Shown: positions 44,195 through 51,997, counted from the first letter of the stretch. The stretch: DNA of 64,000 nt from Alphaproteobacteria bacterium (GCA_022819985.1 JAJEGH010000023.1:186001-250000), one strand, 5' to 3'. Numbers and translations are program-made. The notes: a model not told the origin generated them from the letters alone.

Positions 44195-44210
44195 CGCAGA
44201 CATGTCTGCG
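44195..44210. promoter_or_regulatory. Perfect 16-bp palindrome upstream of iorA, operator candidate
   Basis: CGCAGACATGTCTGCG lies 43 bp before the iorA ATG, where a repressor would cover the promoter or early leader. The regulator is not identifiable from the window. Confidence 0.5.
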
Positions 44211-44252
44211 AACATATCCCGAATTCTCCCCGAATAAACCGAAGCTGCGGTC

Positions 44253-46442
44253 ATGGAACGGTCATTTGCGAAGGAAGTGCAGTCGCTGAAGAAGGGCGAC
44301 GGCGAGATTTTCGAAGGCGAGGGCATCCTTGCGGTCACCAAGGCGGCGCTGCAATCCGGCGTTTCCTATGTCGGCGGCTACCAGGGCTCGCCGGTCTCCC
44401 ATCTGGTCGACGTGCTGAACGACGCCAAGGACATCATGGACGAATACGGCGTCCATCTGGAGATCTGCGCCAACGAGGCGGGCGCGGCCGCCATGCTCGG
44501 CGCGTCGATCCAGTATCCGATCCGCGGCCTCGTCACCTGGAAATCGACGGTCGGCACGAATGTCGCTTCGGATGCGCTCTCCAACCTCGGCTCGGTCGGC
44601 GTGACCGGCGGCGCTGTGGTCATCCTGGGCGAGGATTACGGCGAAGGCGCCTCGATCATCCAGGAGCGCAGCCACGCCTATGCGCTCAAATCGACCCTGT
44701 GGCTGTTCGATCCGCGGCCCAACCTGACCTCGATCGTCAACCTGACCGAGAAGGCCTTCGAGCTTTCGGAAGCCTCCAACCAGCCGGTCATGGTCCAGCT
44801 GCGCATCCTGGCCTGCCACGTCCAGGGCCGCTTCGAGGCCAAGGACAACAAGCACGGGCAATTCACCGGCAACCGCAAGCTGGAGAAGCCGAATTTCGAC
44901 CTGATGAAGATCGCGCTGCCGCCGGGCACCTACGCCCAGGAAAAGCACAAGTGGGAAGAGCGCGTGCCGGCCGCCATCGACTTCATCCGCCGGGAAAAGC
45001 TGAACGAGACCTTCGACGGCGAATTGCAGGACCTCGGCATCATCTGCCAGGGCGGCCTGTACAACACGGTGCAACGCGCCCTGAACCATCTCGGCCTCGC
45101 CGACATCTACGGCAACTCCCGGGTGCCGATCTATTGCCTGAACGTCACCTACCCGCTGGTGCCTGACGAGATTTCCGCCTTCTGCGCCGGCAAGAAGCAT
45201 GTCCTGGTCGTGGAGGAGGGCCACCCGGCCTATATCGAGGACGACGTCAACGTCATCCTGCGCAAGGCCGACGTCCAGACCAAGGTGCACGGCAAGGGCC
45301 CGCTGCCGATGGCCGGCCAGTACACCTCGGACGTGGTGCAGAACGGCGTTTCGCAATGGATCGACGACATCGGCCTGCCGGACACCAACAAGGGGAGCGC
45401 CGGCGCGCGGATCGAGTACATCGTCGGCCTCAAGACCAAGGCCACGAAATATCTCGGCAACCCTATCCCGCCGCGGCCGCCGACCTTCTGCACCGGCTGC
45501 CCGGAGCGGCCGGTATTCAGCGCCATCAAGCTGATGGAGAAGGATCTCGGCAAGACGCATATCAGCTGCGATATCGGCTGCCACACCTTCTCGGCCCTGC
45601 CGCCCTTCAATATCGGCCAGACCGTGCTCGGCTACGGCCTCGGCCTCGCCAGTTCGACCGGCGTGGCGCCGAATTTCGACAAGCGGGTCATCTCGATCAT
45701 GGGCGACGGCGGCTTCTGGCATAACGGCCTGAGCACCGGCGTCGCCAGTTCCGTCTTCAACAAAAACGATTCGATCCTGATCGTGATGAAGAACGGCTAC
45801 ACCTCGGCCACCGGCTGGCAGTGGGTGCCGTCGACGCCCAAGGAGGGCAATTTCGAACAGTCCCACATGTCGATCGAGGAGACGGTGCGCGCCCTCGGCG
45901 TGAAGTGGCAGCGCAAGGTGCGGACCTACAACGTCTCGAAGATGGTCAAGACGCTCAAGGAGGCGATGACCACGACGCATAACGGCCTCAAGGTCATCAT
46001 CGCGGAAAGCGAGTGCATGCTCGCCAAGCAGCGCCGGGTGAAGGCCGAGCGGACGAAGCTGATCCGCGAGGGCAAGCGCGCCGTGCGCCCGCGCTTCGGC
46101 ATCGACGACGATGTCTGCACCGGCGACCACAGCTGCATCCGCCTGTCGGGCTGCCCGTCGCTCACCATCAAGGCGAACCCGGACCCGCTGCGCACCGACC
46201 CGATCGCCCATGTCAACACCGGCTGCGTCGGCTGCGGCCTGTGCGGCGAGGTCGCCCACGCGGCGATCCTGTGCCCGTCCTTCTACAAGGCCGAGATCGT
46301 CTACAACGCCGGCGCGTTCGAACGCTGGCTCGCCGGCGTGCGCCAGCGCTTCATCGGCATGTTCTACAGCCCGGAGGAACTGCGCCTCGCCCCGCGCCGG
46401 GAAGGCGCGATGGAGCAGGAAGACGCGGCGAAGGCGGCCTGA
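44253..46442 (+). CDS. iorA: Indolepyruvate:ferredoxin oxidoreductase, alpha-type subunit
   Basis: Decarboxylates aryl-pyruvates such as indolepyruvate to aryl-acetyl-CoA, reducing ferredoxin. The 729 residues include an N-terminal pyrimidine-binding domain ('EGILAVTKAALQSGVSYVGG', 'EAGAAAMLGASIQYP'), a TPP domain with 'SIMGDGGFWHNGLSTGVASS' and 'IVMKNGYTSATGWQ', and a C-terminal iron-sulfur domain with Cys clusters 'DDVCTGDHSCIRLSGCPS' and 'NTGCVGCGLCGEVAHAAILC'. This is the long IorA form. It is followed by iorB after 2 bp. In aerobic alphaproteobacteria the pair is usually linked to aromatic amino-acid degradation. Confidence 0.93.
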   Translation: MERSFAKEVQSLKKGDGEIFEGEGILAVTKAALQSGVSYVGGYQGSPVSHLVDVLNDAKDIMDEYGVHLEICANEAGAAAMLGASIQYPIRGLVTWKSTVGTNVASDALSNLGSVGVTGGAVVILGEDYGEGASIIQERSHAYALKSTLWLFDPRPNLTSIVNLTEKAFELSEASNQPVMVQLRILACHVQGRFEAKDNKHGQFTGNRKLEKPNFDLMKIALPPGTYAQEKHKWEERVPAAIDFIRREKLNETFDGELQDLGIICQGGLYNTVQRALNHLGLADIYGNSRVPIYCLNVTYPLVPDEISAFCAGKKHVLVVEEGHPAYIEDDVNVILRKADVQTKVHGKGPLPMAGQYTSDVVQNGVSQWIDDIGLPDTNKGSAGARIEYIVGLKTKATKYLGNPIPPRPPTFCTGCPERPVFSAIKLMEKDLGKTHISCDIGCHTFSALPPFNIGQTVLGYGLGLASSTGVAPNFDKRVISIMGDGGFWHNGLSTGVASSVFNKNDSILIVMKNGYTSATGWQWVPSTPKEGNFEQSHMSIEETVRALGVKWQRKVRTYNVSKMVKTLKEAMTTTHNGLKVIIAESECMLAKQRRVKAERTKLIREGKRAVRPRFGIDDDVCTGDHSCIRLSGCPSLTIKANPDPLRTDPIAHVNTGCVGCGLCGEVAHAAILCPSFYKAEIVYNAGAFERWLAGVRQRFIGMFYSPEELRLAPRREGAMEQEDAAKAA

Positions 46443-46444
46443 CC

Positions 46445-48097
46445 ATGGCCAAGACGAGCAAGAAGGCGCCTGCGGCGAAGGCCGCGGCGAAGTCCGTGTC
46501 CAAGGCCGGACCCAAAGCGGCGCCGAAACGCAAGACCGCCCGGCGCAAGCCTGCCGAGGAACGGCCGGTCACCGTCGTCATCGCGGCGATGGGCGGCGAG
46601 GGCGGCGGCGTGCTGACCGCCTGGCTGGTCAACGCCGCGCGCGCCTCCGGCCTGCCGGTCCAGGCGACCTCGATCCCCGGCGTGGCCCAGCGCACGGGCG
46701 CAACGACCTACTATGTCGAGATCGTGCCGAAGCCCTATGCCGAGACCGGCGACATCGAACCGGTGCTCGACCTCTATCCCGGCCCCGGCGACATCGACAT
46801 GATGATCGCGACCGAGCTGATGGAAGTCGGCCGGGCGATGGAAAAGGGCTTCATCAGCCCGGAGAAGACCACGCTGATCGGCTCGACCCACCGGGTCTAT
46901 ACGCTCGCCGAGAAGATGGCGATGGGCGACGGCCGCTACGACGGCGACAAGATCCTCGACGCCGCGAAGCAGATGTCGAAACAGCATATCCTGTTCGATA
47001 TCGAACGCGCCGCCCAGGACGCCGGCACCATCGTCAATTCCGTCCTGCTCGGCGCCATGGCCGGCTCCGGCGTCCTGCCCATCGAGCCCGAGACCTTCAA
47101 GGACGGCATCCGCGAATCGGGCAAGGCGGTCGAGTCCAACCTCGCCGGTTTCGATGTCGGTTTCGCCTACGCCAAAGGCGATGTCGTCGAATTGCAGACT
47201 GGTCTGGCGCCGCCGAAGGCGCCGGCGCCGCGGCCGGGCGACGCCGCCGGCGAACTGAAGGCGCGGATCGAGCGGGACTATCCGTCGGAAACCCATGCCG
47301 TCGTATTGGAAGCCTGCGGCCGCTGCCTCGACTATCAGGACGCCGCCTATGCCCGGCTCTATCTCGACCGGCTCGATACGGTCCGGGCGATCGACGAGGG
47401 CCGCGGCGACGGCGATTTCAAGATCACCGCCGAGGCGGCGCGCCATCTCGGCCTGCGCATGACCTTCGAGGACATCATGCGGGTCGCCCAGCTCAAGACC
47501 CGCCGTTCGCGCTTCGAGCGGATGCGCAACGACGTGCAGGCGCAGGACGGCCAGCTCGTCCGGACGACCGAGCATTTCAAGCCGGGGCCCTACGAGTTCG
47601 CCTCCGTGCTGCCGAAGGGGCTGGGCCGCCGCGTCGTCGACTGGGCCGACCGCAACCCGGCCAGGGCGCGCAAATGGCATTTCGGCCTGCATATCCGCAC
47701 CGACACCGTCTGGGGCTTCGCCCGGGTGCGCACGCTCGCCGGGATGCGCCGCTTCCGCCGCCGCGGCTACCGCTATGCCGAGGAGCAGGACTTGATCGAG
47801 GGCTGGCTCGACCTGGTGCGCCGGGCGGCGGAAATCGGCAAGCCGATGGCGCTGGAGACCGTCGAATGCGCCCGGTTGATCAAGGGCTATTCGGAGACCC
47901 ACAAGCGCGGCGTCGGCAACTACCGGCGGATCGTCGGCGAAGTTATCGAACCCGCCCTGGCGCAAGGCGCCGACCGGGCCGGCGACATCGCCCAGGCCCG
48001 CGCCGCCGCGCTCGCCGACCCGGAAGGCGAAAGCTTGAGCGAAGCCATCGCCGCCATGACGGCAGCGCGCGACGGGGCCGCAGTGGCGGCGGAGTAG
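46445..48097 (+). CDS. iorB: Indolepyruvate:ferredoxin oxidoreductase, beta-type subunit with DUF6537-like C-terminus
   Basis: A 550-residue partner of IorA. Residues ~42-235 form the gamma/beta-type POR domain ('VVIAAMGGEGGGVLTAWLVN', 'TSIPGVAQRTGATTYYVE'); the C-terminal ~250 residues ('LEACGRCLDYQDAAYARLYL' onwards) match the extension found on long IorB proteins. The first ~40 residues are an unusual Lys/Ala-rich tail ('KKAPAAKAAAKSVSKAGPKA') resembling histone H1-like sequence. The last ~30 codons and 14 bp beyond the stop are duplicated at 49381-49481, on the far side of a toxin-antitoxin pair. Confidence 0.93.
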   Translation: MAKTSKKAPAAKAAAKSVSKAGPKAAPKRKTARRKPAEERPVTVVIAAMGGEGGGVLTAWLVNAARASGLPVQATSIPGVAQRTGATTYYVEIVPKPYAETGDIEPVLDLYPGPGDIDMMIATELMEVGRAMEKGFISPEKTTLIGSTHRVYTLAEKMAMGDGRYDGDKILDAAKQMSKQHILFDIERAAQDAGTIVNSVLLGAMAGSGVLPIEPETFKDGIRESGKAVESNLAGFDVGFAYAKGDVVELQTGLAPPKAPAPRPGDAAGELKARIERDYPSETHAVVLEACGRCLDYQDAAYARLYLDRLDTVRAIDEGRGDGDFKITAEAARHLGLRMTFEDIMRVAQLKTRRSRFERMRNDVQAQDGQLVRTTEHFKPGPYEFASVLPKGLGRRVVDWADRNPARARKWHFGLHIRTDTVWGFARVRTLAGMRRFRRRGYRYAEEQDLIEGWLDLVRRAAEIGKPMALETVECARLIKGYSETHKRGVGNYRRIVGEVIEPALAQGADRAGDIAQARAAALADPEGESLSEAIAAMTAARDGAAVAAE

Positions 48098-48111
48098 GGG
48101 TTGGCGTTTTC
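48011..48111 (+). repeat. 101-bp direct repeat, copy 1 (iorB 3' end)
   Basis: Covers the last codons of iorB, its TAG and 14 bp downstream. It matches 49381-49481 at 95 of 101 positions. The two copies bracket 1,269 bp that contain the PIN/HTH pair. Confidence 0.95.
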
Positions 48112-48208
48112 TAGCTTATAGTCTTGATGGCTGGCCCCGCCGGATGAGTCCAAAATTGGCACTCTACCGATTGAAGCAACGAGCAAAACCTTCCCGAAAC
48201 ACGGAGAC

Positions 48209-48778
48209 TCAGAGCAACGCCGAATACCGCTCCAGTTCGGCGGCTGTTACGGCGAGCTTCTGTCTGGCGAGGACGGCGAGATATTCTTCGACGCTGAGCG
48301 GCGGCGCTACAAGACGCGCTCGCACCTTTCGAATTGATTCGCAGAAAATCCCGGGCACCAGATCCAGGCAGCCGGAAAGAAAACTGTCGGGGTGTCGAAC
48401 TTCGATACCGTACGGTTCGGTTGCCGCGTTTGGGAAGTCCTGCAGGTTGGAGGTGACGATCGCGTCGCAGCGGCCGGCGATCGCGGCGGCGAGAACGTGA
48501 CGGTCGTCGGGGTCGGGAAGGACGAGCGCGGGAATCAGCGAACGGTACCCGGCAACCAGACAGTCCCGCGTGGCACGGTCCATCAGATCGCGCGGGCGCT
48601 CCAGGGCGGCGCGTTGGCGATGGGGCTCGTTGCGAAGGAGAGCGTCGATCCACTCCCGATGGATGTCCGCCGTCCATTTCGCCCGGATGACATCGTCTGC
48701 GGCCAACTGCATGAATATGTCGCGCATCGGCGCGGGATAGAGAATGTTGGCGTCGAGAAGAACCGCGAAACGCCTCAC
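48209..48778 (-). CDS. PIN domain toxin (VapC-like)
   Basis: A 189-residue PIN-fold ribonuclease. Acidic residues of the active site lie in 'FAVLLDANILYPAP' (Asp9), 'LPDPDDRHVLAAAI' (Asp cluster) and 'CDAIVTSNLQDFP' (Asp), in the normal order. It has a longer C-terminus than canonical ~130-residue VapC. Its ATG overlaps the stop of the upstream HTH gene by 4 bp, the usual antitoxin-toxin coupling. It is convergent with iorB. Confidence 0.88.
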   Translation of the reverse strand: MRRFAVLLDANILYPAPMRDIFMQLAADDVIRAKWTADIHREWIDALLRNEPHRQRAALERPRDLMDRATRDCLVAGYRSLIPALVLPDPDDRHVLAAAIAGRCDAIVTSNLQDFPNAATEPYGIEVRHPDSFLSGCLDLVPGIFCESIRKVRARLVAPPLSVEEYLAVLARQKLAVTAAELERYSALL

Positions 48779-49260
48779 CCGCCATATCCCATACCGCCGG
48801 TCTGGGCGTCGCGAGTCAGCCGCGCAAGAATCTCGTCGCGCTCCCGGTCGATAGCGTCCTTGTACGCCATGACATCTTCCATGCGGATGCGGCGGTGCCT
48901 GCCGACTTTGCGGTGCGGGATGTCCTTCCGGTCGAGCAGTTTGATCAGGAAGGGACGAGAAACATTCAGCACGTCGGCCGCCTGGACGGTCGTCAACTCG
49001 GCGCGCTCCGGGATCAGCGTGACACCCTGTCCCGCCGCCATGGCTTCCAGCACATGAATCAGCAAATCGACCGCGCCCGCCGGAAGTTCGACCGGGAATT
49101 CCCGTTCGCTGTCTGCGACGCGAAGCGCCAACGGACGGTCCGCCGTGGCGTAGCGGGATAGGATGTGACCGGAACTGCGCGCCATCGCCGCGTCCTCGGG
49201 CGTCGGCGGGCGCTGCCGGTGAGCCGCGATGGTCATGCTAGCCTGCCCGGAAGGTGTCAT
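48775..49260 (-). CDS. Excisionase-type HTH antitoxin partner
   Basis: About 161 residues from the ATG at 49260; an ATG at 49236 is also possible. The C-terminal half has a MerR/excisionase-like HTH: 'LTTVQAADVLNVSRPFLIKL', then 'DIPHRKVGRHRRIRMEDVMA'. The N-terminal half is not conserved. Genes of this type precede PIN toxins of the size seen downstream and serve as DNA-binding antitoxin. An inverted repeat lies about 30 bp upstream, a plausible self-operator. Confidence 0.85.
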   Translation of the reverse strand: MTPSGQASMTIAAHRQRPPTPEDAAMARSSGHILSRYATADRPLALRVADSEREFPVELPAGAVDLLIHVLEAMAAGQGVTLIPERAELTTVQAADVLNVSRPFLIKLLDRKDIPHRKVGRHRRIRMEDVMAYKDAIDRERDEILARLTRDAQTGGMGYGG

Positions 49261-49289
49261 ATTCAGGCATCTTGGCAGGTAAGTGTAAT

Positions 49290-49308
49290 AAATGCAATAT
49301 TCGCATTT
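49290..49308 (-). promoter_or_regulatory. Candidate toxin-antitoxin operator
   Basis: AAATGC (49290-49295) and GCATTT (49303-49308) form a perfect 6-bp inverted repeat with a 7-bp AT-rich centre, upstream of the HTH antitoxin gene. The surrounding ~60 bp are markedly AT-richer than the window. Confidence 0.5.
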
Positions 49309-49380
49309 GATGCAGCGCACCGCAGTCCGGTCGCACTCCGGTCGCAGCGCGCGGTAGCGCTATGACATGTGCGAAACGTC

Positions 49381-49481
49381 CTCGCCGACCCGGAGAGCGT
49401 AAGCCTGAGCGAAGCCATCGCCGCCATGACGGCAGCGCGCGACGGGGCCGCGGTGGTGGCGGAGTAGGGGTTGGCGTTTTC
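49381..49481 (+). pseudogene. 101-bp direct repeat, copy 2 (orphan iorB 3' end)
   Basis: Duplicates 48011-48111 with six substitutions, three of them clustered at 49395-49400, changing Gly-Glu to Ser-Val in the iorB frame. It has no upstream iorB sequence. The flanking 49482-49620 contains no gene I can recognise. Confidence 0.9.
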
Positions 49482-49638
49482 CGTTTCCGATCCGCCTGAC
49501 CCCTCGGTGTCACGCCGGACCCGATCCGGCGTTCAGAGCAAATCCCGCGATACCGGACTTGTGGCCCTGGACTCCGGATCGTCGCTTCGCGGCGTCCGGG
49601 GCGACAACGAAGGAAAGCGACAGTTCGAGAATCGCCCC

Positions 49639-49671
49639 TTGACATCCTCCCTTAATTCGATAATTATCGAA
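49639..49671 (+). promoter_or_regulatory. ars promoter with ArsR palindrome over the -10 region
   Basis: TTGACA (49639-49644) and TAATTA (49661-49666), 16 bp apart, form the promoter. TTCGATAATTATCGAA (49656-49671) is a perfect 16-bp palindrome covering the -10 and ending 2 bp before the arsR ATG. This is where an ArsR dimer would block transcription. With these elements the transcript would start at or next to the ATG. Confidence 0.7.
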
Positions 49672-49673
49672 AT

Positions 49674-50006
49674 ATGGAAATCGCGACCGCTACCGACGCC
49701 TTCGCCGCCCTGGCGCAGGAGACGCGGCTCCGGGCCTTCCGGCTGCTGGTGCGGGCCGGGCCGGCGGGGTTGCCGGCGGGCGAAATCGCGCGGGCGCTGG
49801 GCGCGGCGCCGTCCACACTCTCGACCCATCTCGGCCTGTTGCAGCGGGCCGGGCTGGTGACGTCCGAGCGCCGCTCCCGGCGGATCGTCTACCGGGCGGA
49901 TTTCGACGGCGTCGGCGCGCTGATGCGCTTCCTGATGGAAGACTGCTGCAAGGGGCACAGGACCGTCCGGGCGGCGGTCCGCGCCGCGCTCGAAGAAGCG
50001 GCCTGA
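49674..50006 (+). CDS. arsR: ArsR family metalloregulator
   Basis: A 110-residue winged-helix repressor: 'FAALAQETRLRAFRLLVRAG', recognition helix 'AAPSTLSTHLGLLQRAGLV' and wing 'SERRSRRIVYRADF'. The classical ELCVCDL metal site on the DNA-binding helix is absent; instead vicinal Cys91-Cys92 occur near the C-terminus ('MEDCCKGHR'), like the As(III) sites of ArsR proteins with C-terminal cysteine pairs. There is no ribosome site before the ATG, so translation may be leaderless. First gene of the arsenic operon. Confidence 0.92.
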   Translation: MEIATATDAFAALAQETRLRAFRLLVRAGPAGLPAGEIARALGAAPSTLSTHLGLLQRAGLVTSERRSRRIVYRADFDGVGALMRFLMEDCCKGHRTVRAAVRAALEEAA

Positions 50007-50020
50007 CCGGCCCCCCGGAC

Positions 50021-50047
50021 GGAAAACGCGGAAAGCGCGGAAAACGA
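50021..50047 (+). repeat. 9-bp tandem repeat x3 before arsI
   Basis: GGAAAACGC, GGAAAGCGC and GGAAAACGA lie back to back in the 55-bp arsR-arsI gap, upstream of the GAGGAG ribosome site. Confidence 0.85.
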
Positions 50048-50061
50048 GAGGAGAAACGGCC

Positions 50062-50502
50062 ATGAAGCGCCTGCATGTGCATCTGAACGTCGCGGACCTG
50101 GACCGGACCGTGCAGTTCTACCGGACCCTGTTCGGCGCCGCGCCGGACAAGCTGAAGAGCGACTACGCCCAGTGGATGCTGGACGAGCCGGCGGTCAACT
50201 TCGCGGTCTCGACCCAGAAATGCTGCGACGGCGAGGGCGGCGGCGTCTCCCATCTCGGCATCCAGGTCGAGGACGACGCCGGCCTGGCGGAAATCACCCG
50301 GGCGCTGACCGACGCCGAACAGGCGATCTTCGAGGAGAAGGAAAACCTCTGCTGCTACGCCAGGGGCAACAAGACCTGGGCGTCGGACCCGGACGGCGTG
50401 GTGTGGGAGACCTTCCACCGGCTCAGCCATTCCGACACGATGGGCCGGGACGAGGCGCGCGACGCCGAAATCGACGCCCTGCACGAACGCGCCGCGCCGT
50501 AG
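50062..50502 (+). CDS. arsI: ArsI/CadI family metalloenzyme (C-As lyase type)
   Basis: A 146-residue vicinal-oxygen-chelate dioxygenase. ArsI demethylates trivalent methylarsenicals. It carries the N-terminal metal-site region 'MKRLHVHLNVADLDRTVQFY', 'GGGVSHLGIQVED' (metal His64) and the vicinal pair Cys97-Cys98 in 'EENLCCYARG'-like context (actual: K-E-N-L-C-C-Y-A), which binds the arsenical. 'WASDPDGVVWETF' supplies the last metal Glu. CadI-annotated homologues share this fold; the ars context favours ArsI. Confidence 0.88.
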   Translation: MKRLHVHLNVADLDRTVQFYRTLFGAAPDKLKSDYAQWMLDEPAVNFAVSTQKCCDGEGGGVSHLGIQVEDDAGLAEITRALTDAEQAIFEEKENLCCYARGNKTWASDPDGVVWETFHRLSHSDTMGRDEARDAEIDALHERAAP

Positions 50503-50645
50503 CGGCCCTCGAAGCCGCGCCGGCCGGAAGCGAATGCGCGCGGACCTTCCGCATGGAACCTGTCACAAAAGGGTAACGGCGGTGTGGAACCTTCCGCCGG
50601 CCTGCAAGGGCGTTTGCCTCCCCCGGAAAGACGCGAGGGGCGGAC

Positions 50646-50672
50646 GCGACGGGCGCGATGGGTGCGATGGGC
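50646..50672 (+). repeat. 9-bp tandem repeat x3 before arsC
   Basis: GCGACGGGC, GCGATGGGT and GCGATGGGC lie in the arsI-arsC gap, ending 18 bp before the arsC ATG. They create out-of-context ATG triplets upstream of the true start. Confidence 0.8.
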
Positions 50673-50690
50673 AGGGGCCGCGCGGCAGCC

Positions 50691-51191
50691 ATGACGACCG
50701 ACGACAGATCCTTCAACGTCCTGTTCCTGTGCACCGGCAACTCGGCGCGCAGCATCCTGGCCGAGGCGATCCTGGAGCGGGAGGGCATGGGCCGGTTCGC
50801 GGCCTACAGCGCGGGCAGCACGCCGGCGGGGCAGGTCAATCCCCATACGCTCGACCTGTTGCGCAACCTGAACCACGACGTGTCGCGCTACCGCTCCAAG
50901 GACTGGAACGAGTTCGCCGCCCCCGAAGCGCCGCAGATGGACTTCGTCTTCACCGTTTGCGACAACGCCGCGCAGGAGGTCTGCCCGGTGTGGCCCGGCC
51001 AGCCGATGTCGGCCCATTGGGGCATACCCGACCCGGCGGCGGTAGCGGGCAGCGCACCGGAGATCGCCGCCGCCTTCGCCGACGCCTACCGGATGCTGAC
51101 CAACCGGATCTCGATCTTCGTCAACCTGCCGATCGGCGCGCTCGACAGGCTGGCGCTGCAGGAGCGGCTCGACGATATCGGCAGGACCTGA
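50691..51191 (+). CDS. arsC: Arsenate reductase (low-molecular-weight phosphatase type)
   Basis: Reduces As(V) to As(III). The 166 residues from the ATG at 50691 contain the P-loop 'LFLCTGNSARS' (catalytic Cys14, Arg20) and two further cysteines, Cys90 ('FTVCDNAAQ') and Cys98 ('EVCPVWPGQP'), the relay pair of thioredoxin-linked ArsC. 'HWGIPDPAAV' holds the general-acid Asp. An upstream in-frame ATG (50658) falls in the repeat and is unlikely. Confidence 0.93.
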   Translation: MTTDDRSFNVLFLCTGNSARSILAEAILEREGMGRFAAYSAGSTPAGQVNPHTLDLLRNLNHDVSRYRSKDWNEFAAPEAPQMDFVFTVCDNAAQEVCPVWPGQPMSAHWGIPDPAAVAGSAPEIAAAFADAYRMLTNRISIFVNLPIGALDRLALQERLDDIGRT

Positions 51192-51212
51192 CCGGCGCCT
51201 TGACCGGCGCCC
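51189..51212 (+). repeat. 12-bp tandem repeat x2 at the arsC/aqpS junction
   Basis: TGACCGGCGCCT and TGACCGGCGCCC are adjacent; the first begins with the TGA stop of arsC, so the repeat copies that stop codon. Confidence 0.85.
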
Positions 51213-51234
51213 CGGCACGCGCAACGCCCGCCCC

Positions 51235-51903
51235 GTGACCTTCTCTTTCGCCCGGAAACTTGCCGCCGAAGCCCTCGGCACCGCCTTCCTGCTCGCCACG
51301 GTCGTCGGCTCCGGCATCATGGCGGAGACGCTGGCCGGCGGCAACGTGGCGCTCGCCCTGCTCGGCAATACGGTGGCGACGGGCGCCATCCTGATGGTGC
51401 TGATTCTGATCTTCGGGCCGGTCTCCGGCGCCCATTTCAACCCGGCGGTCACGCTCTGCTTCCTGATCCGCCGGGAGATCGGCGCGCGCGACGCGGCGGT
51501 CTACGTCATCGTCCAGATCGCCGCCGGGCTGGCCGGCGTGCTGGTCGCCCACCTGATGTTCGGCGAACCGGCCTTCGCCGCCTCGGTCAACAGCCGCACC
51601 GGCATCGGCCAGTGGACCGGCGAGTTCGTCGCGACCTTCGGCCTGGTGGCGACCATCCTGGGCACCGTCCGCTTCCGGCCGGAGGCGACGGCCTATGCCG
51701 TCGGCCTGTTCATCTCGGCGGGCTACTGGTTCACCTCCTCGACCTCCTTCGCCAACCCGGCGGTCACGATCGCCCGCAGCCTGACCGACAGCTTCTCCGG
51801 CATCGTGCCGGCCCACGCGCCGGGATTCATTCTGGCGCAGCTCGCCGGAGCGGTCGCGGCGACGCTGGTCTTCGGCTGGTTGCTGAAAGAACGCGCCGGC
51901 TGA
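51235..51903 (+). CDS. aqpS: Aquaglyceroporin-type channel of the ars operon
   Basis: A 222-residue six-helix MIP channel with both NPA boxes: 'SGAHFNPAVTLCF' and 'STSFANPAVTIAR'. In several alphaproteobacterial ars operons such a channel (AqpS) replaces ArsB and lets As(III) made by ArsC diffuse out; the same role is inferred here. Start is GTG at 51235, just after a repeat. It is followed by a strong terminator, so it is the last gene of the operon. Confidence 0.9.
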   Translation: MTFSFARKLAAEALGTAFLLATVVGSGIMAETLAGGNVALALLGNTVATGAILMVLILIFGPVSGAHFNPAVTLCFLIRREIGARDAAVYVIVQIAAGLAGVLVAHLMFGEPAFAASVNSRTGIGQWTGEFVATFGLVATILGTVRFRPEATAYAVGLFISAGYWFTSSTSFANPAVTIARSLTDSFSGIVPAHAPGFILAQLAGAVAATLVFGWLLKERAG

Positions 51904-51970
51904 GCGAGGCGGCGCCGCTGCGGCGCGCTTCCCGTATCGCGGGGGAACGGAGGGCGCTATAGCTGCGCCC

Positions 51971-51997
51971 GGCGCCGGGTCTGCCGGCGCCCTTTTT
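51971..51997 (+). terminator. Intrinsic terminator of the ars operon
   Basis: GGCGCCGG (51971-51978) pairs perfectly with CCGGCGCC (51984-51991) around a 5-nt loop and is followed by CTTTTTG. It separates aqpS from the MFS gene that follows. Confidence 0.85.

Noticed and set aside
46111..48114. A 667-codon plus-strand frame overlapping iorA and iorB
   Set aside because: It is the shadow of iorA/iorB in another frame; the iorB frame carries the conserved POR domain and the overlap with iorA would be over 300 bp.
49238..49645. Minus-strand open frame over the orphan iorB repeat and the TA promoter region
   Set aside because: Arg/Pro-rich product without a ribosome site; it crosses the direct repeat and the antitoxin operator and matches no family I recognise.
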